NCBI GenBank assembly: GCA_030672465.1
Contig: DAOVGJ010000057.1
Location: 1-6,271 of the forward strand
DNA from: Pseudomonadota bacterium
Lineage (GTDB): Bacteria > Desulfobacterota > BSN033 > WVXP01 > G020346125
DNA: 6,271 nucleotides
Direction: 5' to 3'
The translations under genes were made by a program, and so were the position numbers. The notes under the pieces were generated by a model. That model worked only from the letters and a program-made list of their open reading frames with translations, made no database searches and was not told where the DNA came from. The stretch's first letter is position 1. Every line of letters begins with the position of its first letter. Of this stretch, positions 1 through 5,189 are shown piece by piece.

Positions 1-174
1 TACCGGGAGGACAACTACCAGATGTGCAATTTCTTCATGGGCATCACCACCCATGACAACCCGTACGATTTCGTCACCGTTAAACCGGTGGAGATCTTCA
101 CCCCAGCTCAGATCATGCATCCGGCTGATATGAAATTTCACAACTGGGTAAAATCGTGGAAGGAGATACGATAA
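1..174 (+). CDS. C-terminal fragment of an unidentified protein (cut by window start)
   Basis: An open frame runs from the first base to a TAA at 172-174, giving 57 residues without a start, so only the C-terminus is visible. It reads as real coding sequence with a soluble, aromatic-rich composition. Recognisable stretches are MCNFFMGITTHDNPYDF near the middle and FHNWVKSWKEIR at the end. I see no transmembrane segment and no motif I can name. The coding strand matches the downstream operon, but the gene is separated from it by about 630 bases of degraded sequence, so it is probably not co-transcribed with it. The neighbouring corrinoid-protein remnant makes a link to methyl-group metabolism conceivable, but nothing in these residues proves it. 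The family is not assigned. Confidence 0.7.
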   Translation, partial: YREDNYQMCNFFMGITTHDNPYDFVTVKPVEIFTPAQIMHPADMKFHNWVKSWKEIR

Positions 175-278
175 CAGGGATGCGTTAGGACTTTCTCTCC
201 TTCGTCCTCGGCTAACTTTACTTGTGACATGAGTTGGCTGCTCGCAATTTGCATTCTCTTTCTGGTTGCCGCCAAAAA

Positions 279-407
279 AACCCGCAGACCATCGTGGGAG
301 GAGCCCCTGTAACGCAGGAATTCGCCGATGAAATTGGAGCAGATGCCTATGGCAAGGATGCCGTTTCGGGTGCCGAAAAGGCCAAAGAGCTCTTGGGGTT
401 AACGTAA
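279..407 (+). pseudogene. Remnant: C-terminus of a B12-binding methyltransferase corrinoid protein
   Basis: From about 279 to the TAA at 405-407 the frame reads NPQTIVGGAPVT, then QEFADEIGADAYGKDA, and ends KELLGLT. This is the well-known C-terminal end of the cobalamin-binding domain of corrinoid proteins (MtbC/MttC/MtaC-like), where the VGGAPV(T) turn and the GADxY(a/g)xDA segment line the cofactor pocket. These proteins carry a methyl group between a substrate-specific methyltransferase and a tetrahydrofolate or CoM acceptor. Family members are about 210 residues long. Here only about 42 are left, and the DxHxxG motif carrying the cobalt-ligating histidine is absent. Upstream of a 7-A run (274-280) the same frame stays open back to a TGA at 225-227 but no longer resembles the family. 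No start codon or ribosome site suits it, so it is called a broken gene. Confidence 0.7.
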
Positions 408-424
408 TCCCTCCCTCTTTTTTT
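395..424 (+). terminator. Possible intrinsic terminator after the corrinoid-protein remnant
   Basis: GGGGTTA (395-401) can pair with TAATCCC (405-411) around a 3-base ACG loop, seven pairs including one G-U. The stem contains the TAA stop of the corrinoid remnant. After six further bases comes a run of seven T (418-424). The offset of the T-run from the stem is longer than usual, which lowers confidence. If functional it would isolate the downstream operon from anything upstream. Confidence 0.35.
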
Positions 425-440
425 CCCGAGTTCAGGGAGG
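410..440 (+). repeat. Inverted repeat that could hide a Shine-Dalgarno site
   Basis: CCTCCCT (410-416) is the exact reverse complement of AGGGAGG (434-440), with a 17-base loop that includes the T-run. The right arm is also the ribosome-binding site for the ATG at 446, five bases downstream. This pairing competes with the hairpin at 395-411, because they share bases 410-411. Seven pairs across a long loop is modest, and CT-rich against AG-rich arms arise easily by chance in this sequence. Confidence 0.3.
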
Positions 441-445
441 ATCTG

Positions 446-637
446 ATGCCTTCCCTCTCCCTTGGATTAGCGGATTTGGAAAACGTGGTTTTGGTGCCTC
501 ATATCGGTAGCGCATCCATTGAGACCAGGACGAAGATGGCGGTGACGGCGGCGCGAAATTGTATCGCTGCCCTGAAGGGAGAGAGGCCTCCCAATCTCGT
601 TAACCCGGATGTATTAGAGGAGCATCCCGCCCCTTGA
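446..637 (+). pseudogene. Remnant: C-terminus of a glyoxylate/hydroxypyruvate (D-2-hydroxyacid) reductase
   Basis: The 63 residues include ENVVLVPHIGSAS, TRTKMAVTAARN and ALKGERPPNLVNP. This is the characteristic C-terminal end of NAD(P)H-dependent D-2-hydroxyacid dehydrogenases of the glyoxylate reductase/hydroxypyruvate reductase group (GyaR/GhrB-like). The histidine in PHIGSA is the catalytic acid-base residue of the family. Full-length enzymes have about 320 residues, so roughly 255 N-terminal residues, including the Rossmann nucleotide-binding core, are missing, and nothing upstream in any frame restores them. The ATG at 446 has a good ribosome site (AGGGAGG, 434-440), so a short peptide might be made, but it could not be an enzyme. 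Glyoxylate is a likely product of the downstream lyase, so the intact ancestor probably belonged to the same pathway. Confidence 0.75.
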
Positions 638-661
638 CCATCACGGAGGAGGATTTGTACT
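634..661 (+). promoter_or_regulatory. Weak sigma-70-like promoter candidate upstream of the ligase operon
   Basis: TTGACC (634-639) is followed after 16 bases by TGTACT (656-661), giving 5/6 and 4/6 matches to the -35 and -10 consensus. It lies about 145 bases before the ligase start, a plausible place for the operon promoter. Matches of this quality are common by chance, and the same bases form the start of the doubtful ORF 634-795. Confidence 0.2.
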
Positions 662-795
662 CCGCGGCCACGGAAAAACGCGATGGAAGAGTGATCAAAG
701 CCATTTGCCTGGATCAGGGGAGAGATTTGAGGAGGGAGGTGATGTGCGTAATTCAAAAAATTATTGGGAACCATAAAGGGAAAAAGCAGCTTTAG
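634..795 (+). CDS. Doubtful small ORF, TTG start, 53 residues
   Basis: A TTG at 634-636 overlaps the TGA stop (635-637) of the hydroxyacid reductase remnant and lies 11 bases after a GAGGAG (617-622). The frame then runs 53 codons to a TAG at 793-795. The product begins LTITEEDLYSAATEKRDG and ends IIGNHKGKKQL. It is charged, has no membrane segment, and matches no family I recognise. The TAG lies at the edge of the AGGAGGT ribosome site of the next gene, an arrangement typical of translational coupling. No ATG exists near the 5' end of the frame. An internal ATG at 742 follows a GGAGGGAGGT immediately, probably too close to serve. It could be a real small gene, a relic or non-coding leader sequence. 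Confidence 0.3.
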   Translation: MTITEEDLYSAATEKRDGRVIKAICLDQGRDLRREVMCVIQKIIGNHKGKKQL

Positions 796-800
796 GAGGT
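793..800 (+). promoter_or_regulatory. Strong ribosome-binding site of the CoA ligase beta gene
   Basis: TAGGAGGT is a near-perfect match to the 16S rRNA 3' end and sits four bases before the ATG at 805. It overlaps the TAG stop of the preceding small ORF, so ribosomes ending there would be placed on this site. It firmly supports the start at 805. Confidence 0.75.
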
Positions 801-804
801 AACC

Positions 805-2061
805 ATGGCTCGATTATTCGAATATCAAGGAAAAGAGTTGCTTAAGAAGACCAAAGTGCCAATTCCTCAGGGTGATGTCGCAACAACCCCCCTGGAGGCG
901 AGGAAGATAGCGGAGAAGGTGGGTAAGCCCGTTGCCATCAAGTCGCAGATCTGGGCTGGGGGGCGCGGAAAAGCAGGCGGCATACAGTTTGCTCAAAACC
1001 CGGCAGAGGCCGAAAAGGTCGCGAGTAAACTCCTGGGGTCCGAGATTAAAAACCTCACGGTGGAAAGGGTGCTCGTCGAGGAAAAACTGGATATCGATCG
1101 AGAGTTTTACGCTGGCGTAATCATCGATGCCTCGAGGGAAGCCCGAGCTCCGGTTGTCATGTTCAGCACCGAAGGAGGCGTGGACATCGAAGAGGTGCCC
1201 TCGGAAAAGATCGCCCAGATGACCGTGGATGTCCTTCGGGGTCTCCGTTTCTACGATGCCCTCAACCTTGCCATCAGGCTTAAGGTCCCGACCCAACTCC
1301 TCCCGGCCATCGCCCAAGCCATACTCGGCTTGTATGAAACGTTTAAGGGGTATAACTGCCGTACAGCCGAAATAAACCCCCTCGTCTTAACCAAGGAAGG
1401 GAAGATATATGCCGCGGACTGCCGTATGTCCATCGACGACTCATCGGTATTCCGCCATCCAGAGCTGGGAATCGATGTCGCTCGCGAGTCACCCACTCCC
1501 CCTACGGAGCTGGACAAGATAGCCTGGCAGATCGAGGAAGGGGATCTCCGGGGAACCTGTTATATCGCCCAAATGGTCCCGGAAATCAAGGAGCTGGGCT
1601 ATGTGGGCTACCATGGAATAGGAGGAGGAGGCGCCATTTTGGGGGTGGATGCCCTAAATCGACAGGGATTGAAGATTGCCAACTACGCCGATACCAGTGG
1701 AAACCCTACCGCTGCAAAGGTCTACCGAGCGGCCAAAGTCATCCTGGCACAGGCTGGCATCGAGGGCTATATGCTCGGGGGCTTCATCGTGGCGAATCAG
1801 GAGCAGTGGCACCATGCCCATGGGGTGGTGAAAGCCCTCAGGGAGGAACTGACAAATAAGCCTGGTTTTCCCGTCGTGCTCCTGCTCTGCGGAAATAAGG
1901 AGAAAGAATCCCTGGAGATTTTACGAGAAGGAACGAAGGATTTACCGGCGCGGGTTGAGATCTATGGTAGCGATAACGTGTATGAAACGGAGTTCTTGGC
2001 CAAAAGGATGAAGGCCCTCATTGAAGAATATCGAAGGGAGAGAGGGGTGAAGGAGGGATAG
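805..2061 (+). CDS. ADP-forming CoA ligase beta subunit (succinyl-CoA/malate-CoA ligase type)
   Basis: This is the ATP-grasp subunit of a two-part acid-CoA ligase, which phosphorylates the partner alpha subunit with ATP so that the acid can be joined to CoA in the cytoplasm. The 418 residues (E. coli SucC has 388) start with the family's FEYQGKELL. They carry the nucleotide loop AGGRGKAGG (51-59), STEGGVDIE (121-129) and the Mg-binding EINPLVLTKEG (189-199) followed by Asp205. The ligase-CoA domain begins near 245 and is clearly divergent: SucC's VNGAGLAMGT is GIGGGGAILG (271-280), its DVGGGAT is DTSGNPT (296-302), and the NIFGGI region reads MLGGFIVANQEQWHHAHG (323-340). The substrate is therefore not settled by homology to SucC. 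The lyase two genes further on favours malate-CoA ligase (MtkA-like) or a relative. The alpha gene follows after one interposed gene. The stop is four bases before the next start. Confidence 0.88.
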   Translation: MARLFEYQGKELLKKTKVPIPQGDVATTPLEARKIAEKVGKPVAIKSQIWAGGRGKAGGIQFAQNPAEAEKVASKLLGSEIKNLTVERVLVEEKLDIDREFYAGVIIDASREARAPVVMFSTEGGVDIEEVPSEKIAQMTVDVLRGLRFYDALNLAIRLKVPTQLLPAIAQAILGLYETFKGYNCRTAEINPLVLTKEGKIYAADCRMSIDDSSVFRHPELGIDVARESPTPPTELDKIAWQIEEGDLRGTCYIAQMVPEIKELGYVGYHGIGGGGAILGVDALNRQGLKIANYADTSGNPTAAKVYRAAKVILAQAGIEGYMLGGFIVANQEQWHHAHGVVKALREELTNKPGFPVVLLLCGNKEKESLEILREGTKDLPARVEIYGSDNVYETEFLAKRMKALIEEYRRERGVKEG

Positions 2062-2065
2062 ATCA

Positions 2066-2353
2066 ATGATAGAATTCGAGGAGAGGACCATTAAGGTTAT
2101 CATCGATGATAGCAAATGCCTCGACTGCAAGACCCATGTGTGCGCCGAGGCATGCAAAACCTACGACCGAGGAATCCTGGTGATCAAGGATGGTAAACCC
2201 ACCCCGGCAGGGGATGCGGAATTTACCAAACGGGTTGGGACGGAGTGCCTGGCGTGCGAGTACGAGTGCTGGTTTAGGGGAAATAAGGCAATAAAGATCG
2301 AGGTGCCAATCCCCGAATTGGATGAGTACCGGAGAAAACACGGATTAACCTAA
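2066..2353 (+). CDS. Small ferredoxin-like Fe-S protein between the ligase subunit genes
   Basis: The 95-residue soluble protein has seven cysteines in two groups. The first is Cys18, 21, 26 and 30 (C-x2-C-x4-C-x3-C); the second is Cys61, 64 and 68 (C-x2-C-x3-C). The spacing and the CLxC plus ExxxC pattern recall ferredoxin-like proteins of the FixX kind, not classical 2[4Fe-4S] ferredoxins, which have four cysteines per motif with C-x2-C-x2-C-x3-C-P spacing. Here both spacings are widened and neither group is followed by Pro. One [4Fe-4S] cluster plus a second cluster with a missing or non-cysteine ligand would fit. There is no signal peptide or membrane segment. The ribosome site AGGAGG (2051-2056) lies within the end of the ligase beta gene, and the start is only four bases after its stop, so translation is probably coupled. 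Function is unknown; its position suggests that it binds or serves the ligase, or passes electrons for the downstream GlcD-type oxidase. Confidence 0.82.
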   Translation: MIEFEERTIKVIIDDSKCLDCKTHVCAEACKTYDRGILVIKDGKPTPAGDAEFTKRVGTECLACEYECWFRGNKAIKIEVPIPELDEYRRKHGLT

Positions 2354-2371
2354 AAGGTGGTGAGGAAAATG
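2353..2371 (+). promoter_or_regulatory. Ribosome-binding site that decides the start of the ligase alpha gene
   Basis: AAAGGTGG (2353-2360) lies eight bases before ATG 2369. Two in-frame GTG codons at 2357 and 2360 fall inside this site and so are unlikely starts. Starting at 2369 gives MAILLEKDTKV, which lines up residue for residue with E. coli SucD (MSILIDKNTKV). Confidence 0.7.
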
Positions 2372-3265
2372 GCTATTCTATTGGAAAAGGATACAAAGGT
2401 ATTAGTTCAAGGCATCACGGGAAGGGAGGGTTCGGCACGGGCCGCATTTATGAAAGGGTATGGCACTAAGGTGGTGGCCGGAGTCACACCCGGTCGCGGC
2501 GGAGAGGAAGTGGCCGGTATACCAGTCTATAACACGGTGGAGGAGGCCGTTAATGAACAAGGCTCCGTAGATGCCAGCGTCACCTTCGTGCCCGGACCAG
2601 CCCTCAAGGGCGCCGTTCTGGAGGCCATGGATTCCGGAATTCGGTTTATCGTGATGCCAGTAGAGCGGGTTCCCCTCTACGATATCCTCGAGATGATGGC
2701 CTATGCGAAGCTGAAGGGAGCCCGCTTGCTGGGGCCTGGTGCAATCGGAATTATTAGCCCTGGAATTGCTGCTGCCGGCTGGCTTGGGGGTACGCCGGAG
2801 TTCGCCAAAAGGGTCTTCGTGCCCGGACCCGTAGGGGTTATCTCCAGAAGTGGTGGACAGTCCGGTACGGTCCCATGGACCATTAAGGAAGCCGGCCTCG
2901 GGGTCAGCACGGTATTGCATATTGGTACAGAGCCCGTAGTGGGCCAGTCTATGGGGGACATACTGCCCCTTTTCCAGGAGGATGGGGATACAAAGGCCGT
3001 TGCCATCTTTGGGGAAATTGGCGGCCCCTATGAAGAGGAAGCCGCAGCGGCGGTGAGGGAGAAGAGATTCACCAAGTCCCTCGTCGTCTATGTCGCCGGC
3101 GCGTGGGCTCCCGAAGGCATGCGATTCTCCCATGCCAGCAGCATCATAGAGAGGGGAAGGGGATCGGCCAAGGACAAGATAAGCTCACTCAAAGAGGCCG
3201 GAGTCCACGTGGTTGACCGACCCGATGAAATCGCGCCGACTCTTAAACGATTACTCAAAGCCTAA
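2369..3265 (+). CDS. ADP-forming CoA ligase alpha subunit (succinyl-CoA/malate-CoA ligase type)
   Basis: This is the partner of the beta subunit at 805. It binds CoA, is phosphorylated on a histidine and passes the phosphate to the acid. Of 298 residues, an N-terminal CoA-binding Rossmann domain holds TGREG (17-21) and GVTPGRGG (38-45), placed exactly as in E. coli SucD. The ligase domain holds SRSGG (159-163), GEIGG (215-219) and RFSHASSII with the phospho-acceptor His255. Departures from SucD are GPGAIG (122-127) in place of the conserved GPNCPG, VERVP in place of TEGIP, and GGQSGTVP in place of GTLTYEA. The catalytic core is intact, so activity is expected, but the changed loops near the CoA and acid sites argue against assuming succinate. 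Malate-CoA ligase (MtkB-like) fits the downstream lyase. The gene follows the Fe-S gene by 15 bases and precedes the lyase gene by 41. Confidence 0.88.
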   Translation: MAILLEKDTKVLVQGITGREGSARAAFMKGYGTKVVAGVTPGRGGEEVAGIPVYNTVEEAVNEQGSVDASVTFVPGPALKGAVLEAMDSGIRFIVMPVERVPLYDILEMMAYAKLKGARLLGPGAIGIISPGIAAAGWLGGTPEFAKRVFVPGPVGVISRSGGQSGTVPWTIKEAGLGVSTVLHIGTEPVVGQSMGDILPLFQEDGDTKAVAIFGEIGGPYEEEAAAAVREKRFTKSLVVYVAGAWAPEGMRFSHASSIIERGRGSAKDKISSLKEAGVHVVDRPDEIAPTLKRLLKA

Positions 3266-3293
3266 ATAGGTACACGTATCCTAAAGACTTAAC

Positions 3294-3309
3294 AGGAGGT
3301 GTGAAGATG
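3294..3309 (+). promoter_or_regulatory. Ribosome-binding site that decides the start of the lyase gene
   Basis: AGGAGGT (3294-3300) is six bases before ATG 3307. The in-frame GTG at 3301 directly abuts the site and is too close to serve. ATG 3316 would be 15 bases away, too far. The start at 3307 is therefore preferred. Confidence 0.7.
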
Positions 3310-4197
3310 ACCGTAATGAGATCCGTTTTCTATGTTCCGGGAAATAATGAAAAATTGGTATCCAAAGCTCCCTCCATTTCAGCAGACATCATTACCCTGG
3401 ACCTGGAGGATTCCGTTCCCCCCGCGGAAAAACCGAAAGCCCGGGAAATGACCAGGGAAAACTTGAAGTACGCGGGATCGGGCGGATCCATCGTGTACGT
3501 CCGAATCAACAATTGGGAAACCGAGATGACCAATGACGACTGTGAGGCAGTGGTCCATGAAGGGCTATCCGGCGTTTGCCTGGCCAAATGTGGTGGGCCG
3601 GAACACGTCATCCGTCTCGACTGGAAACTGGAGGAACTGGAGCGAAGGAGAGGGTTGGAGATAGGCAGCATCGCCATCCAGCTTTTGATCGAGACGGCAA
3701 AGGGAGTAATAAACGCCTATCCCTCAGCCATTGCCAGCAAGCGGGTCAACTCCCTCATCTTTGGCGCAGTGGACTACACAAAAGACATGAGGGTAAAGCT
3801 CACCTCCGAAGGGGAGGAGCAATACTATGCCCGGGCTCACACACCTGGTGCCGCCAGGGCGGCGGGCTGCGTCGCCATTGACTGTCCCTTTGTCGCTTAT
3901 AAGGATATAGAGGCCTTTGAAAAAAGCACCAGCTTCGGGCGACAGTTGGGCTACGAGGGAAGGATGCTCATTCACCCGGGCCAGATCGAGCCGTCTCACC
4001 GGATCTACACCCCATCCCCGGAGGATGTGGAATGGGCACAGGGGGTAGTGAAGGTCTTTGAGGAGGAGGGAATTGCCAAAGGAGCGGCGGCCGTCTCCTA
4101 CCAAGGGAAGATGGTGGATACCCCCGTTTATGAGAATGCGAAGACGGTGCTCGCCACCATGGAGGAGATATCCGCTTTGGAGGCTCAGCGGAAGTAG
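3307..4197 (+). CDS. CitE-like CoA-ester lyase (malyl-CoA/citramalyl-CoA lyase family)
   Basis: A member of the HpcH/HpaI aldolase–citrate lyase beta family, TIM-barrel enzymes that cleave or form 3-hydroxyacyl-CoA esters, for example malyl-CoA to acetyl-CoA plus glyoxylate. The 296 residues show the family motifs in order: RSVFYVPGNNEK (5-16, with Arg5), LDLEDSVPPAEK (31-42), VRIN with Arg66, the Mg-ligand Glu129 in IETAKG, the Mg-ligand Asp156 in FGAVDY, AIDCPFVAYKD (190-200), GRMLIHPGQI (218-227) and the C-terminal lid GKMVDTP (267-273). No citD or citF neighbour is present, so it is not part of a citrate lyase complex. Directly following a CoA ligase, it most likely acts on that ligase's product, and malyl-CoA is the best guess. 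Citramalyl-CoA, beta-methylmalyl-CoA or a malyl-CoA thioesterase role cannot be excluded. A 53-base gap separates it from the next gene. Confidence 0.88.
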   Translation: MTVMRSVFYVPGNNEKLVSKAPSISADIITLDLEDSVPPAEKPKAREMTRENLKYAGSGGSIVYVRINNWETEMTNDDCEAVVHEGLSGVCLAKCGGPEHVIRLDWKLEELERRRGLEIGSIAIQLLIETAKGVINAYPSAIASKRVNSLIFGAVDYTKDMRVKLTSEGEEQYYARAHTPGAARAAGCVAIDCPFVAYKDIEAFEKSTSFGRQLGYEGRMLIHPGQIEPSHRIYTPSPEDVEWAQGVVKVFEEEGIAKGAAAVSYQGKMVDTPVYENAKTVLATMEEISALEAQRK

Positions 4198-4250
4198 CTT
4201 GAATCTCAGATCAAGAACTACCCGTCGAATTTTATCATGGGGTTTGGGCA

Positions 4251-5162
4251 ATGCGGATCATCTTAATCGGCCAGGGACCCTTCGGGGAGAGGGTATTGGA
4301 GGCCTTGATCCAAAAGAGGGAGGATGTGGTCGGGGTCTTCTGTCCCCCGGATAAACGAGGGGAGCCGATGAAGGAATTGGCCGAAGGATCGTCCATTCCC
4401 ATCTTTCGGCCGAACCAGATGCGGGACCCCCAGGTGTATGAGGTATACGCGGAGTTGCATCCGGACTTGTCAATGCTGGCATTCGTGACTGATATCATCC
4501 CCGGAAGGCTGCTCCGCGTACCTTCCCTCGGTACTATCTGTTACCACCCCTCGCTTTTGCCCAGACATCGCGGGGCCAGTGCCATCAACTGGGCCCTCAT
4601 CAAAGGGAATACCCGTACGGGCCTGACGATCTTTTGGGTCGAGGAGGGCATCGATACCGGACCCATCCTGCTCCAGAAGGAGGTTGAAATTGGTCCCAAT
4701 GATACTACGGGCTCCATCTACTTCAATGCCCTCTTTCCCATGGGTGTTGAGGCCATAGTGGAGGCTGTTGGATTGATAAGAAAGGGGGAAGCACCGAGAG
4801 TCCCCCAGGATGAATCGGAGGCTACCTATGAGCCCCCATGTGACGATATTGTCGCTGCCGTGGACTGGAAGAAGTCGGCTGAAGATTTGTATAATATAAT
4901 AAGGGGCTGCGACCCACAACCGGGTGCCTACACGACCATCAAGGGAAAGAAGGTAAGACTTTACGATGCCAGGCTTCGTATCGGGGCCACGGAAAAACCA
5001 CCGGGGGAGATACTCTCCATCGAAAAAGGAGGGCTCCAGGTAGCGGTAAAGGATGCCGTTATCAAAATCGGAAAAGTCAGAATCGATAAGGGAGATAAGA
5101 TAGGACCACTGGAGTTCGCCCAAACGGTCGGCCTGACGAGGGGAGATCAATTGGGAAATTGA
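4251..5162 (+). CDS. Formyl-tetrahydrofolate hydrolase-like protein (FDH N-terminal type, not typical Fmt)
   Basis: A 303-residue formyltransferase-fold protein that uses or hydrolyses 10-formyl-tetrahydrofolate. An N-terminal Rossmann-like domain opens with MRIILIGQGPFGERVL, and the folate site is YHPSLLPRHRGASAINW (98-114). His99 and Asp135 (in GIDTG) match the catalytic pair. The C-terminal OB-like domain spans about 205-300. Compared with methionyl-tRNA formyltransferase (INVHGSLLPRWRGAAPIQ), the sequence is much closer to the hydrolase domain of vertebrate 10-formyl-THF dehydrogenase (ALDH1L1), which shares HPSLLPRHRGASAINW, an LLQKE segment, a FP-x-G-hydrophobic stretch, a P-x2-PQ-x3-ATYE stretch and an IRG-x-D-x2-PGA-hydrophobic-T stretch. 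Fmt's catalytic Asn is Cys97 here (Ile in ALDH1L1). A stand-alone hydrolase, returning formate and free THF, is the likeliest activity, though transfer to another acceptor is possible. The ribosome site is weak (GGGG, 4239-4242). A 27-base gap follows. Confidence 0.8.
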   Translation: MRIILIGQGPFGERVLEALIQKREDVVGVFCPPDKRGEPMKELAEGSSIPIFRPNQMRDPQVYEVYAELHPDLSMLAFVTDIIPGRLLRVPSLGTICYHPSLLPRHRGASAINWALIKGNTRTGLTIFWVEEGIDTGPILLQKEVEIGPNDTTGSIYFNALFPMGVEAIVEAVGLIRKGEAPRVPQDESEATYEPPCDDIVAAVDWKKSAEDLYNIIRGCDPQPGAYTTIKGKKVRLYDARLRIGATEKPPGEILSIEKGGLQVAVKDAVIKIGKVRIDKGDKIGPLEFAQTVGLTRGDQLGN

Positions 5163-5189
5163 TATCGGACATTAGAAGGGAGGATATTA

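Larger units (their letters stand above)
175..804. other. Degraded region with 3' ends of two broken genes
   Basis: Between the stop at 174 and the ligase start at 805 there is no intact gene. Two short stretches match the C-termini of larger families: a corrinoid protein (about 279-407) and a D-2-hydroxyacid dehydrogenase (446-637). In both cases the N-terminal coding part is missing. The stretch 175-278 shows nothing I can assign. The stretch 634-795 holds one weak TTG-start ORF. The region also contains a hairpin plus T-run near 395-424. The simplest reading is repeated deletion that left gene tails beside an intact operon. A misassembled metagenomic contig is the alternative. Confidence 0.6.

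Noticed and set aside
184..216. Possible hairpin after the first gene (GTT-AGGAC pairing with GTCCT-AAC)
   Set aside because: The stem needs a five-base one-sided bulge and a 12-base loop, and only TTTACTT follows. Too weak to call a terminator.
229..312. 27-codon ORF with a hydrophobic, signal-like N-terminus (MSWLLAICILFLVAA...)
   Set aside because: No ribosome-binding site precedes the ATG, and it overlaps the corrinoid remnant in another frame, which has clear family similarity. Likely chance.
666..679. 14-base direct repeat GGCCACGGAAAAAC also present at 4985-4998
   Set aside because: Only two copies, each encoding an Ala-Thr-Glu-Lys stretch in unrelated frames' proteins. Probably coincidence, not a mobile or regulatory element.
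744..776. GTG-start 10-codon leader-like peptide before the ligase gene
   Set aside because: The ribosome-site spacing is too short, and no amino-acid repeat or attenuator structure supports a leader role.
2402..3133. Long minus-strand open frame (243 codons) opposite the ligase alpha gene, with similar ones at 814-1317, 4470-5150 and 5346-6137
   Set aside because: These lie fully antisense to genes with clear family motifs and show no recognisable protein features. They reflect codon bias of the real genes.
3267..3283. TAGG-TAC / GTA-CCTA inverted repeat between the ligase alpha and lyase genes
   Set aside because: The loop would be only two bases with a bulge, and no T-run follows. Not a credible terminator.
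4198..4215. CTTGA / TCAAG repeat in the gap after the lyase gene
   Set aside because: Only five pairs and no T-run. Expected by chance.
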